Below are positions 52,071-60,643 of a stretch of DNA of 64,000 nt, piece after piece. Source of the DNA: an uncultured Desulfovibrio sp. (lineage in GTDB: Bacteria > Desulfobacterota > Desulfovibrionia > Desulfovibrionales > Desulfovibrionaceae); the NCBI GenBank assembly GCA_937926875.1, contig CALBAX010000015.1:1-64000 (forward strand), read 5' to 3'. How positions within the stretch are numbered: position 1 is the stretch's first letter; each line of letters starts with the position of its first letter. Made by a program: the position numbers and the translations under genes. Under the pieces are notes generated by a model. It was not told the DNA's origin. It did not search any database and saw only the letters and a program-made list of their open reading frames with translations.

Positions 52071-53429
52071 CTACACGACGAAACGGCCGTCCCGGGCCAC
52101 CTCGTCCCGTACGATCTTGAACAGCACGGGGCTCAGCAGCAGGACGCCGGTAAGGTTGGGCAGCGCCATAAGGGCGTTGCAGGTATCGGCCAGGAGCCAC
52201 ACGGCATCCAGGGCCAGGACGGACCCCACGCCCACCGCCAGGCAGTAGACCAGGCGGAAGACCATCTGGGCCCGGTCGCCGAACAGGTAGATGGCGCAGC
52301 GTTCACCGTACACGCACCAGCCGAGGATGGTGGTGAAGGCGAAGAAGCTCAGGCAGATGGTGACCGCGAACTGGCCCACACCAGGCAGCGCCTGTTCGAA
52401 GGCCATGGAGGTCATCATGCTGGCGGCGGAGGAACCGGCCGTCCAGGTACCCGTCACCAGGATCACGAAGCCCGTCATGCTGCAAACGATGATGGTATCG
52501 ATGAAGACATCGAGCATGCCGATGGAGGCCTGCACCAGGGGAGTCTCGGCCGTGGAGGCCGCGTGGGCCATGGGAGCGGTGCCCAGGCCGGCTTCATTGG
52601 AGAAGATGCCGCGGGCCATGCCCTGGCGGATGGCCATCATCACCGTGGCCCCCACGAAGCCGCCGGTGGCCGCCGTGGGCTGGAAGGCATCGGAGATCAC
52701 CCACCAGAACACGGAGGGGACCTTTTCGATGTTCATGCCGATGATGAGCAGGCACATGAAGACATACATGATGGCCATGAAGGGCACGATCTTGCCCGCC
52801 ACGGCACCGATGCGGCGCACGCCGCCCAGCAGCACGGCCACGCACAGGCCCACCAGGATCAGGCCGCACAGCCACGCGGGCAGGCCGAAGGTGCCGGAGA
52901 TGTTGTCAGTGATGGCCTTGGCCTGCACCATGCCGCCCGTACCGATACAGGCGCAGATGCCGAACACGGCAAAACAGGTGCCCAGCCAGATCCATTTGGG
53001 GCCCAGGCCGTTCTTGATGAAGTACATGGCACCGCCCACCCAGTTGCCGGCGGGGGTCTTTTCACGGAAATGCACGGACAGCAGCACTTCGCTGAACTTG
53101 GTCATCATGCCCACCAGGGCCGTGACCCACATCCAGAACAGGGCGCCGGGGCCGCCCACGGCGATGGCCAGGGCCACGCCCACCACGTTACCGGTACCGA
53201 TATCTGCGGCCAGAGCAGTCATGAGGGCATTCCACGGCGAGATCTCGCCATGTTCGGACTGATGGGACCGCCCCTGCCACAGGCACTTGTAAGCTCGTAC
53301 CCAGTTGCGGAAGGAGAAAAAGCGCAGCGCGATATTCAAATAGATGCCCGTGCCTACCAGCAGCACCAGCATGACCGGACACCACAAAAAGCCGTTAAAG
53401 GTTTCCAAAAGCTTGTACAGCTGCTCCAC
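52071..53429 (-). CDS. Sodium:alanine (AGCS family) symporter
   Basis: 452 residues, about eleven membrane segments. Signature NEAGLGTAPMAHAA, the N-terminal ALAADIGTGNVVGVALAIAVGGPGA and the glycine-rich GTGGMVQAKA region identify the alanine/glycine:cation symporter family, which imports Ala or Gly with Na+ (or H+). The GTG start at 53429 is chosen because GGAGG lies 8-9 bases upstream and the family begins with MEQLYKLLE; an earlier in-frame start lacks support. Confidence 0.92.
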   Translation of the reverse strand: MEQLYKLLETFNGFLWCPVMLVLLVGTGIYLNIALRFFSFRNWVRAYKCLWQGRSHQSEHGEISPWNALMTALAADIGTGNVVGVALAIAVGGPGALFWMWVTALVGMMTKFSEVLLSVHFREKTPAGNWVGGAMYFIKNGLGPKWIWLGTCFAVFGICACIGTGGMVQAKAITDNISGTFGLPAWLCGLILVGLCVAVLLGGVRRIGAVAGKIVPFMAIMYVFMCLLIIGMNIEKVPSVFWWVISDAFQPTAATGGFVGATVMMAIRQGMARGIFSNEAGLGTAPMAHAASTAETPLVQASIGMLDVFIDTIIVCSMTGFVILVTGTWTAGSSAASMMTSMAFEQALPGVGQFAVTICLSFFAFTTILGWCVYGERCAIYLFGDRAQMVFRLVYCLAVGVGSVLALDAVWLLADTCNALMALPNLTGVLLLSPVLFKIVRDEVARDGRFVV

Positions 53430-53912
53430 TTTTCCATCCTCCCGGGGCTCGCCCCTGTCCTCTCGTTGATGTCTCCCGCCCGGACAGCCCTCTGCATCCG
53501 GCCGGAATATCCGTGCCACAGCGGATGGCACGAAAACACGTTAGCACGCTTTCAGCATCGCTGCAAAGGGCCGGACTCTGCTTCATGCCGATTTTACACG
53601 AAAAAATGCGCACCTTGTTACGCAATGCACATAGTCCGACCATGACTGTTCACCCAAACAGTCAAAACTCTTTCCATACACTTTAAGAAATAACGAACAA
53701 GCCAAACAAATGAACATCATAAAACTGCATATAAAGCAAAATATACTTTAATTTTTTGTGTTACTGCGTCAAAAGTACATCGTTGATTAAAGTCAATATA
53801 CGACCAGACCTCTCTGCCATCAATGTGACAAAGCTTTTCATCCTGCACATCCCCGGCAGCTTCAGGCCATCACATTTTTGTGATACCTCCGGGAAAATTT
53901 CCTGAAAAATTT
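53430..53912. other. AT-rich regulatory gap
   Basis: The first 100 bases are GC-rich leader of the symporter gene. From about 53640 to 53910 base composition drops strongly (long A and T runs), unlike the rest of the window. It should carry the symporter promoter and, at its right end, the terminator of the glycosyltransferase gene (an AAAATTT-rich hairpin near 53890-53930). No open frame is convincing. Confidence 0.5.
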
Positions 53913-54875
53913 TTAAAAAATTTTTTCCTGCGGCCTTTCGGGGACATTTTCCAGGCCGATACGATGGCGGACAACATACTGGGGCCGTCCCTTGACCTCC
54001 TGGAACACACGCCCAAGGTATTCCCCCACGATCCCCAGAGAACACAATATCAGGCCGCCAAGGCACAACGTCACCACCATCAGTGAGGCATACCCCGGGA
54101 CATCCACGCCCCAGACAAGCGTTTTGAAGATGAGGTACCCGGCATAGGAGAATCCGGCCAAAGCCACTATCATCCCCAGATAGCTCCACAAGCGCAACGG
54201 CAGCGTGCTGAAGGAAGTGATGCCGTCCAAGGCAAAGTTCCACAGCTTCCACCCCGGCCATTTGCTGTTGCCGGCCACACGGGCCGGGCGTTCGTACTCC
54301 ACGATGGCGCTGCGGAAACCAACCCAGCCGTACAGGCCCTTGGTAAAGCGCACACGTTCGGGCAAGGCATTCAGGGCATCCACCACCATGCGATCCATGA
54401 GCCGGTAATCCCCGGCATTGGGGACGACGCGCCCCTTGGTCAACCGGTTGAACAGCCGGTAGAACAGGCCGGCGCTCACACGCTTTGCCCAGCTGTCCGC
54501 ATCACGCCGGGAACGTACGCCTATGACCGTTTCATAGCCCTGCTCCCACAGGCGCAGGAACTGTTTCAACAGAGCCGGCGGATCCTGCAGATCCACATCC
54601 ATGGGCACGACAGCATCTCCGCGGGCCGCCTGCAACCCCGCGGACAGAGCCAGTTCCTTGCCGAAATTGCGCGAGAAGGAGATGCCGCGGACCCGCGGAT
54701 CCCGGGCATGGAGCCCTTCGATGATCTCCAGAGTCCTGTCCGTACTGCCATCATCGACGAACAGGATCTCCAGCTCATAGGGCTCGTCACGCAAAACTTC
54801 CTGCACGGCCTCGTAAAACAGCGGGATGGCCTCTTCTTCATCAAGGACCGGAACGATCAGGGAAAGCAGTTTCAT
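53913..54875 (-). CDS. GtrB/DPM1-like polyprenyl-phosphate glycosyltransferase
   Basis: 320 residues. GT2 domain with SLIVPVLDEEEAIPLFYEA, FVDDGSTDRT, DVDLQDPPALL (the metal/donor QDP motif), and two C-terminal membrane segments (YLGMIVALAGFSYAGYLIF, YASLMVVTLCLGGLILCSLGIVGEYLGRVF). GtrB-type enzymes transfer a sugar from UDP/GDP to undecaprenyl phosphate for flipping and use by a periplasmic-side transferase. The divergent membrane gene at 54967 fits as that transferase. No GtrA-type flippase is in the window. Confidence 0.9.
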   Translation of the reverse strand: MKLLSLIVPVLDEEEAIPLFYEAVQEVLRDEPYELEILFVDDGSTDRTLEIIEGLHARDPRVRGISFSRNFGKELALSAGLQAARGDAVVPMDVDLQDPPALLKQFLRLWEQGYETVIGVRSRRDADSWAKRVSAGLFYRLFNRLTKGRVVPNAGDYRLMDRMVVDALNALPERVRFTKGLYGWVGFRSAIVEYERPARVAGNSKWPGWKLWNFALDGITSFSTLPLRLWSYLGMIVALAGFSYAGYLIFKTLVWGVDVPGYASLMVVTLCLGGLILCSLGIVGEYLGRVFQEVKGRPQYVVRHRIGLENVPERPQEKIF

Positions 54876-54966
54876 CTATTGTCTCCTCACATGTCTGCGC
54901 CTATAGTGTCTTTGACACGGACAGCACGATGATACGATGACCTGTCCATAACAACCATTTTTCTAT

Positions 54967-56142
54967 ATGCGCCAGTCTACAGACAATTTCCTTGCTCTGA
55001 GCCTGTTCTTGCTCTTTTTTTCAAACTTCATCTATTCCGTTGTCTATTTCTATAACGACTTCCCCAATGGTTATGCATGGGGAGAACTTTTCATAAAATA
55101 TACTGACGGCTTCGTACGCAGGGGGCTGACAGGCTACCTGCTGTATCATGCTGCGAGCTTTTTGAATGTCCATATCGTGTGGACGGCCTGCATATCGCTT
55201 GTTTACATCCTGTTTTTCATAAAGGCATATTCTTTCATCAGGGAAAACGTAAGCTATTTCTTTACGATAGTCCTGTTCTTCTCTCCGGCCCTGCTGGCAT
55301 TCCTCGTCAAGGATCCTGACCTCTTCGGCCGCAAGGACATCCTCTTCCTGGCCCTGCTGGCCATCATCATGGCCAAGGCCAGTACCATCATCATCTCACC
55401 GGGAAAGCGGGGAAAGGCCTGGCTGACCATCGCCCTGTGCTATCTTGTGGCCTTCCTTATCCACGAGATCACACTGTTCTTTGCCCTGCTGCCGGCCCTG
55501 CTCGTCCTGCGCGCCAATGAAAAGCATACGCTGGCCACCGTGGCGGCCATCGGTGCCGTCTTTCTGTTGAGTGCCCTTTTTGCCGTCCATTTCCAGGGGA
55601 CAGCCGCCATGCGCGAAGCCATGTTCCACGACTGGCAGGCCCTCATCCCGGATTTCACCACACAGGGAGGCATGCGCTTCATCGGCAAGGATCTTTCTTC
55701 CCACGCCACGCCCTTCCCCTGGCTCCAGAATGGCAACCTGCGCCTTTCCTACATCGCCGCCTGGCTGCTGGCCCTGCTCCCCCTGGGGCTGCTCATGTAC
55801 GTCTACCGCTTCCATACGGTCTGCACGGACGTCCTGGGCCGGGGCATGACCTGGCTCGCCTATGGATGCGCCATATTCCCTGCCGTGATCCTGACCTTCA
55901 TGATCAACGACTTTGGCCGGACGATCTCATACAGCTGTCTGATGTTCCTGTTCTTTGCCCTGCATATCCTGCGCATCTATCGCGACCGCCACGGGGATCT
56001 GCCGGTCCGTCCCTGCTTCACACAGCTGCATTTTGCGAATACCCCTGTCCTCATCGGCAGCCTGTATTACCTGCTCTGCTGGAAGCTCTACCATTATGTC
56101 CCGCTGAGCATGGAACCCCGCATCATTTCCCTGTCGTTCTGA
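54967..56142 (+). CDS. Polytopic membrane protein, candidate GT-C glycosyltransferase
   Basis: 391 residues, about ten hydrophobic segments. It begins with low-GC codons rich in Phe, Tyr, Ser and Ile (LALSLFLLFFSNFIYSVVYFYNDF), then becomes GC-rich. I do not recognise a family by motif; topology, the first external loop with YNDFPNGYAWGE and TDGFVRRGLTGYLL, and its location opposite a GtrB-like gene suggest a lipid-linked-sugar glycosyltransferase of the O-antigen modification type (inference). No Shine-Dalgarno sequence precedes the ATG. Codon composition of the 5' part suggests foreign origin. Confidence 0.75.
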   Translation: MRQSTDNFLALSLFLLFFSNFIYSVVYFYNDFPNGYAWGELFIKYTDGFVRRGLTGYLLYHAASFLNVHIVWTACISLVYILFFIKAYSFIRENVSYFFTIVLFFSPALLAFLVKDPDLFGRKDILFLALLAIIMAKASTIIISPGKRGKAWLTIALCYLVAFLIHEITLFFALLPALLVLRANEKHTLATVAAIGAVFLLSALFAVHFQGTAAMREAMFHDWQALIPDFTTQGGMRFIGKDLSSHATPFPWLQNGNLRLSYIAAWLLALLPLGLLMYVYRFHTVCTDVLGRGMTWLAYGCAIFPAVILTFMINDFGRTISYSCLMFLFFALHILRIYRDRHGDLPVRPCFTQLHFANTPVLIGSLYYLLCWKLYHYVPLSMEPRIISLSF

Positions 56143-56296
56143 TCCTCTCCCGACGATCACGGGAAGGCGCGCCACGCGGCGACAGCTGCCGCACAACAGA
56201 GGAATGCCCCTTCCCCGGCATCCGTCCGCACCGTCTCCAAAGCGGTCACCCACGGATCTTTCCCCGGATTTCCCTGCCTGTACAGGGGAAACGTAC

Positions 56297-56325
56297 AAAA
56301 AAGGGCAGCCCGAAGGCTGCCCTTT
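56297..56325 (-). terminator. Terminator of the purB-pyrE operon
   Basis: AAGGGCAGCC / GGCTGCCCTT with a CGAA loop; on the minus strand it is followed by TTTTTTGT. Confidence 0.88.
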
Positions 56326-56433
56326 ATCGATCAGTGTATCCCCGGTCCGGGACAGGTCTGGAAAAGAACCCCGCTGAGGCGGCCGTCCCGTCTCCTCCCC
56401 GGGACATGCCGGGAACGCCCAGAGGGAACGGCC

Positions 56434-58311
56434 TTAGGAGCGGGCCATCTCCACCAGTTCCTTCCGGGTGAAGAGGGAGTGCAGTTCGTAACCGGCTTCC
56501 TTCAGCTTCTCGCGGCCGCCTTCTTCGCGGTCCAGGATGCAGCACACGGCCACGATGTCCAGACCGGCAGCGCGCACGCGGTCACAGGCCTTGAGCAGGG
56601 AGCCGCCGGTGGTCACCACGTCTTCCAGCATGGCCACCTTGTCGCCGGGCTTGAAGTTGCCCAGGCCTTCCACGAACTGGCCGGTGCCATGGTCCTTGGC
56701 TTCCTTGCGCACCAGCAGGCCGTTGAGGGGGCGGCCCAGCTCGTGCGAGATGGCGGTGGTGGCGGAGACCAGCGGGTCGGCGCCCATGGTCATGCCGCCC
56801 ACGCCCACCACGGGAACGTCCTTGAGCAGGTCGTTGAACAGCGTACCGATGAGCCAGGAACCTTCGGCATGCAGGGCGGTCACGCGGCAATCGAAGTAAT
56901 AGTCGCTGCGACGGCCGGAAGCCAGGACGAAGTCGCCTTCACGGTAGGACTTTTCCACCAGCAGGCGGGCCAGACGACGCTTGATCTCCAGGATGGACTG
57001 CTGCACGGGAGCCTCCTCATTGCCGAAGACGCGCTTGTAGATGACGTCTTCGTATTTAAGGTAGTAGGTGGGGTCGAAAAGTTCGGCAAGCTGGGCATCG
57101 CCCAGACGTCCATGCATGTCGGGATCGGCGCACACCAGTTCGGGGAAGGGCTTGCGGGTCTCCCAGCTCTGCATGGCCAGACGCTGCACGGCCTCATAGG
57201 CCTTCTGGCGCGGCAGGCCGGTGGCGATGAGGGCCGTCAGCACGCGCTGGGAGAAGTACAGGCCGTAGGAACGTTCCATGTTCTCCTTCATGCGCTCGGG
57301 CTTGACCACCAGGCCGTCCAGCAGGCGGCACAGGCGGTTGAGCACGTAGTCGGCCAGGATGGTGGAATCGGGCATGATGACGCGTTCCACGGACGAGTGG
57401 CTGATGTCGCGCTCGTGCCACAGGGCCTGGTTCTCCATGGAAGCCACGGCATTGCTGCGGATCAGGCGGGCAAGACCGGCCATGTTCTCGGCCGAGATGG
57501 GATTCTTCTTGTGCGGCATGGCCGAGGAGCCCTTCTGGCCCTTGGCGAAGCCTTCTTCCACTTCCAGCACCTCGGTGCGCTGCAGATGGCGCAGCTCCAC
57601 GCACAGGCGTTCGATGCCGCCGGCCAGGATGGCCAGGGAGGTGAAGAAGTGGGCGTAGCGGTCGCGCTGCACGATCTGGGTGGAGTGCGGGTCCACGGCC
57701 AGGCCCAGGCGGGTCAGGGCCTTTTCCTCCAGTTCGGGGGAAAGGAAGGCGTAGGTGCCCACGGCACCGGAGATCTTGCCCACGCGCACGCTCTCGATGC
57801 CGGCCTTGACGCGCTCCAGATGGCGCTGGAACTCGGCGTGGAAGCCGGTCATCTTGAGGCCGAAGCTGGTGGGTTCGGCATGGATGCCGTGAGTGCGGCC
57901 CATGCAGAGCACGCCCTTGTGCTTGCGGGCCAGGGCTTCCAGAGAGGCCAGCACCTTTTCGATGTCTTCCACGATGAGCTTGCCGGCCTGCATGAACAGA
58001 TAGCCGTTGGCGGTGTCCACGATGTCGGAAGACGTGCAGCCCAGATGGATGTAGCGGGCGTCGGGGCCCACCTTTTCTTCCAGCGAGGTGAGGAAGGCGA
58101 TGACGTCGTGACGGGTGGTCTGCTCGATCTCGAGGATGCGGTCCACGTCGATGTCGGCCTTTTCCCGGATGGTCTTCACGGCCTCGGCGGGCACGCGGCC
58201 CAGTTCGGCCCAGGCTTCGCACACGGCCACTTCCACAGCCAGCCAGGCGCGGTAACGGTTCTCCAGGGTCCAGATGCGGCCCATGGCGGGCCGGGTGTAG
58301 CGCTCAATCAT
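56434..58311 (-). CDS. purB-pyrE: Adenylosuccinate lyase / orotate phosphoribosyltransferase fusion
   Basis: One open frame of 625 residues. Residues 1-430 are a complete PurB (adenylosuccinate lyase): MIERYTRPAMGRIW, catalytic histidine region MGRTHGIHAEPTSFG, and the fumarase-superfamily signature GSSAMPHKKNPIS (261-273). From 436 it is a complete PyrE: REGDFVLASGRRSDYYFDCR and the PRPP loop MLEDVVTTGGSL (561-572). The junction is FGNEEAPVQQSIL. At the junction GAGGAGG (57012-57018) lies 5 bases before a GTG (57006), a good internal start giving a free 190-residue PyrE. ATG 58311 is the family start for PurB. fmdB is 7 bases upstream. PurB splits SAICAR and adenylosuccinate; PyrE makes OMP. 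Confidence 0.93.
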   Translation of the reverse strand: MIERYTRPAMGRIWTLENRYRAWLAVEVAVCEAWAELGRVPAEAVKTIREKADIDVDRILEIEQTTRHDVIAFLTSLEEKVGPDARYIHLGCTSSDIVDTANGYLFMQAGKLIVEDIEKVLASLEALARKHKGVLCMGRTHGIHAEPTSFGLKMTGFHAEFQRHLERVKAGIESVRVGKISGAVGTYAFLSPELEEKALTRLGLAVDPHSTQIVQRDRYAHFFTSLAILAGGIERLCVELRHLQRTEVLEVEEGFAKGQKGSSAMPHKKNPISAENMAGLARLIRSNAVASMENQALWHERDISHSSVERVIMPDSTILADYVLNRLCRLLDGLVVKPERMKENMERSYGLYFSQRVLTALIATGLPRQKAYEAVQRLAMQSWETRKPFPELVCADPDMHGRLGDAQLAELFDPTYYLKYEDVIYKRVFGNEEAPVQQSILEIKRRLARLLVEKSYREGDFVLASGRRSDYYFDCRVTALHAEGSWLIGTLFNDLLKDVPVVGVGGMTMGADPLVSATTAISHELGRPLNGLLVRKEAKDHGTGQFVEGLGNFKPGDKVAMLEDVVTTGGSLLKACDRVRAAGLDIVAVCCILDREEGGREKLKEAGYELHSLFTRKELVEMARS

Positions 58312-58318
58312 AGGTACC

Positions 58319-58651
58319 TCACGCGGAAGGGGTCGACGAGGAAGAGGCGGCGGCAGGAGCCGAGCCTCCGGAAGTGCTGCTGGCAGTGCTGCCGGAAGAA
58401 GTGGGACTCGTCGACGGGGAGGCGGAAGAAGAAGGGGTGGACGTGCTGTTCTCGTCCTTGATGCCCTTGCGGTAGCCGTAATCGCTGACATACCAGCCGC
58501 CGCCCTTGAGCACGAAAGACGTGTGCGACATGACCCGCGGCGAGGGGGTGCCGCAATCAGGACAGGGCTCCTGGGCCTGCATGTCGGTCACATGGGTCCA
58601 TTCTTCAAAGACTTTCTGACAGTTGGGACACTGATATTCGTAGATGGGCAT
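58319..58651 (-). CDS. FmdB-family zinc ribbon protein
   Basis: 110 residues. Zinc ribbon MPIYEYQCPNCQKVFEEW ... CPDCG in the first 50 residues, then GGGWYVSDYG and a tail of about 40 residues made almost only of Ser, Thr, Ala, Pro and Gly. FmdB-type small zinc ribbons are widespread putative regulators with no settled role. The start is the ATG at 58651 (family MPIYEY). It is 7 bases upstream of purB-pyrE, in the same direction. Confidence 0.9.
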   Translation of the reverse strand: MPIYEYQCPNCQKVFEEWTHVTDMQAQEPCPDCGTPSPRVMSHTSFVLKGGGWYVSDYGYRKGIKDENSTSTPSSSASPSTSPTSSGSTASSTSGGSAPAAASSSSTPSA

Positions 58652-58765
58652 AGCTATAACGCCAAGAACGGCCACGACAGCCCCTTTTTTTGTCCGGGGC
58701 CATCGGCCGTTGTGCTGAAATTCGCGGCTCCCCGCAGGGAACCGGCAATGAACTGTCCGCGGAAA

Positions 58766-58873
58766 CTAGGCCTTGGCGGCCTTGGCTTCACGCACGCGCT
58801 GCTTCAGACGTTCAGCGCGACGATGACGGCGGCGATCCAGTTCCTTTTTACGCTCAATCTTCTTGTGAGCCAT
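58766..58873 (-). CDS. 35-residue highly basic small protein
   Basis: Only 35 residues, more than half Lys, Arg, Glu or His: MAHKKIERKKELDRRRHRR then AERLKQRVREAKAAKA. It is predicted to be one long charged helix; size and charge resemble small ribosome- or RNA-binding proteins (related short families such as DUF6800 come to mind, uncertain). Support for a real gene: GGAGG 6 bases before the ATG, a clean stop, a preceding small hairpin GGGGGCATCTCCCCC in the leader, and position at the head of the fmdB-purB-pyrE group. Confidence 0.8.
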   Translation of the reverse strand: MAHKKIERKKELDRRRHRRAERLKQRVREAKAAKA

Positions 58874-59033
58874 GATGTCCTCCACGGGGGAGATGCCCCC
58901 ATTAATTTTTGGTAGAAAAGCATATCCCAAAGGTTTCGCAAAGTCCAGCATGCAGACTGAAGACCACGGCCCTGCCCGCGTCATCCTGCCTTGCGTCCCG
59001 GCTGTGCGCACAGGCACGCCCGGGGAAGACCCG

Positions 59034-59062
59034 TTGCCAGCGCCCCGCTTCTTGCCTACACT
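59034..59062 (+). promoter_or_regulatory. rnhA promoter giving a probable leaderless transcript
   Basis: TTGCCA (59034-59039), a 17-base spacer, TACACT (59057-59062). The ATG at 59071 is 8 bases past the -10, and no ribosome site lies between. Confidence 0.6.
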
Positions 59063-59070
59063 GCGCGGTC

Positions 59071-59550
59071 ATGAAGAAAGTCATCATCTATACGGACGGC
59101 TCCTGCCTGGGCAATCCCGGCCGGGGCGGCTGGGCCGCCATCCTCTGCCTGGTGGGCAGCACGGCCCGCCGCGAGCTGGTGGGCGGCGCCCGCCTGACCA
59201 CCAACAACCGCATGGAACTGGGCGGCGTCATCGCGGCCCTCTCCGCCCTGCGCGAAGCCTGCGAGGTGGACCTTTACACCGACTCCAAATACGTCTGCGA
59301 CGCGGTGGAAAAGGGCTGGCTGGCCGGCTGGCAGAAGCGCAACTGGATCAAGAGCGACAAGAAGCCCGTGCTCAACGTGGACCTCTGGAAGCAGCTCCTG
59401 CCCCTGCTGCGCACCCACCAAGTGACCTTCCACTGGCTGCGCGGCCATGCCGGGCACCGCGAGAACGAGCGCTGCGACGAACTGGCCCGCGCCTTCGCCG
59501 CCGGCCCCGACCTGCCCGAGGACACGGGCTTCACGGCCGCCCAGGCCTGA
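59071..59550 (+). CDS. rnhA: Ribonuclease HI
   Basis: 159 residues. Cleaves RNA in RNA:DNA hybrids. All four catalytic acids are present: Asp in IYTDGSCLGNPG, Glu in NNRMELGGV, Asp in LYTDSKYV, and Asp in NERCDELAR; the basic protrusion WQKRNWIKSDKKPVLN is of the E. coli type. The frame continues upstream, but the ATG at 59071 starts the conserved protein and sits 8 bases after a promoter -10. Confidence 0.96.
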   Translation: MKKVIIYTDGSCLGNPGRGGWAAILCLVGSTARRELVGGARLTTNNRMELGGVIAALSALREACEVDLYTDSKYVCDAVEKGWLAGWQKRNWIKSDKKPVLNVDLWKQLLPLLRTHQVTFHWLRGHAGHRENERCDELARAFAAGPDLPEDTGFTAAQA

Positions 59551-59565
59551 TCCCGCGCCCTGCCC

Positions 59566-60552
59566 ATGAACGATATTTTTTCCCCTGATACGCTGCATTC
59601 CCTGGCCCTGCTCTGGAAAGGCCTGCTCTGGCCCCTGCTGCGTCTGCTGCTGGGCCTGTGCGCGGGCCTGCTGCTGGCCAATCTGCTGGAGGCCCTGCGC
59701 TGGACGCGCCATCTGGCCCGCCTGGCCACCCCGCTGGCCCGGGCCGCCCATCTGCGCGACGTGGCGGGCGCGGCCTTCTCCCTGGCCTTCGTCTCCCCGG
59801 CCGCGGCCAACGGCCTGCTTTCCGAAAGCCACCAAAAAGGCGAGATCGACGGCCGGGAACTCATGCTGGCCAATCTGTTCAACAGCTTCCCGGCCTATCT
59901 GGTCCACACGCCCACCATTTTCCTGCTCACCTGGCCCGTGCTGGGCTGGCCCGCCGTGGTCTATGTGGGCCTGACCCTGCTGGCCGCCGTGGGCCGTACC
60001 GGCCTGACCATCGCCTTTTCCCGCCGCCTGCTGCCCGCACCGCCGCAGGGCTGCCTGGCCTGCACGGCCGCGACTGACGGCGAGACCGGCTGGCGCGCCG
60101 CCGCCCGCAAGGCCTGGAAGCGCTTCCGCCGCCGCGTGCCCAAGCTGGTCTGCTTCACGGTGCCCGTCTACATCATCATGTATCTGTTGCAGCGCTACGG
60201 CCTGTTCACCGCCGCCGAGGAGTGGCTGGCCATGCACATGGAATGGCTGGCCTTCCTCAAGCCCCAGGCCATGGGCATCATCGTGCTGCACCTGGCCGCC
60301 GAACTGGGCGCGGCCCTGGGCGCCGCGGGCAGCGTACTCCAGACCGGCGGCCTTGAAGCCCGCGACGTGGTGCTGGCCCTGATGGTGGGCAACATATTGT
60401 CCACGCCCATGCGGGCCATCCGCCACCAGCTGCCCGCCTACGCCGGTTTCTACCGCCCGGCCCTGGCCCTGCGCCTGATCCTGGCCAACCAGGGCCTGCG
60501 CGCCGTCAGTATGGCCGTGGTCACCCTGCTGTACTGGTGGGTGGCGTTTTAG
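59566..60552 (+). CDS. Gate-domain (nucleoside recognition) membrane protein
   Basis: 328 residues, about eight hydrophobic segments with two gate-like repeats (SLAFVSPAAANGLLSESHQKGEIDG... and VVLALMVGNILSTPMRAIRHQLP). The gate domain occurs in nucleoside transporters, FeoB and spore maturation proteins SpmA/B; the transported substrate is unknown. It follows rnhA after 15 bases and is followed by a repeat element. No clear ribosome site was seen before the ATG. Confidence 0.82.
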   Translation: MNDIFSPDTLHSLALLWKGLLWPLLRLLLGLCAGLLLANLLEALRWTRHLARLATPLARAAHLRDVAGAAFSLAFVSPAAANGLLSESHQKGEIDGRELMLANLFNSFPAYLVHTPTIFLLTWPVLGWPAVVYVGLTLLAAVGRTGLTIAFSRRLLPAPPQGCLACTAATDGETGWRAAARKAWKRFRRRVPKLVCFTVPVYIIMYLLQRYGLFTAAEEWLAMHMEWLAFLKPQAMGIIVLHLAAELGAALGAAGSVLQTGGLEARDVVLALMVGNILSTPMRAIRHQLPAYAGFYRPALALRLILANQGLRAVSMAVVTLLYWWVAF

Positions 60553-60561
60553 TAAGGAACA

Positions 60562-60643
60562 GGCGAGGGGGAGAAGGAAACCGTTTGGAAAAACGGTTCT
60601 CCCTCTCGCCCTCGCGCTCCCCCTTTCCCTTCCCAAAACTTTT
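60562..60643. repeat. Intergenic palindrome with G-rich tail, copy D
   Basis: Palindrome GGCGAGGGGGAGAAGGAAACC to 60610, with a short loop and the tail CTCGCGCTCCCCCTTTCCCTTCCCAAAACTTTT cut here to its core CCCTTTCCCTTCCCAAAA. It ends 97 bases before the ubiquitin-fold gene. Confidence 0.85.

Noticed and set aside
53761..54261. A 166-codon minus-strand frame overlapping the GtrB-like gene.
   Set aside because: Its only part outside the conserved gene is AT-rich non-coding DNA; no family match.
60562..60643. Reading repeat copy D as a simple rho-independent terminator of the gate-domain gene.
   Set aside because: The T-run lies at the hairpin tip and not after the stem; the shared tail with six other loci fits a dispersed repeat better, although termination may be a side effect.
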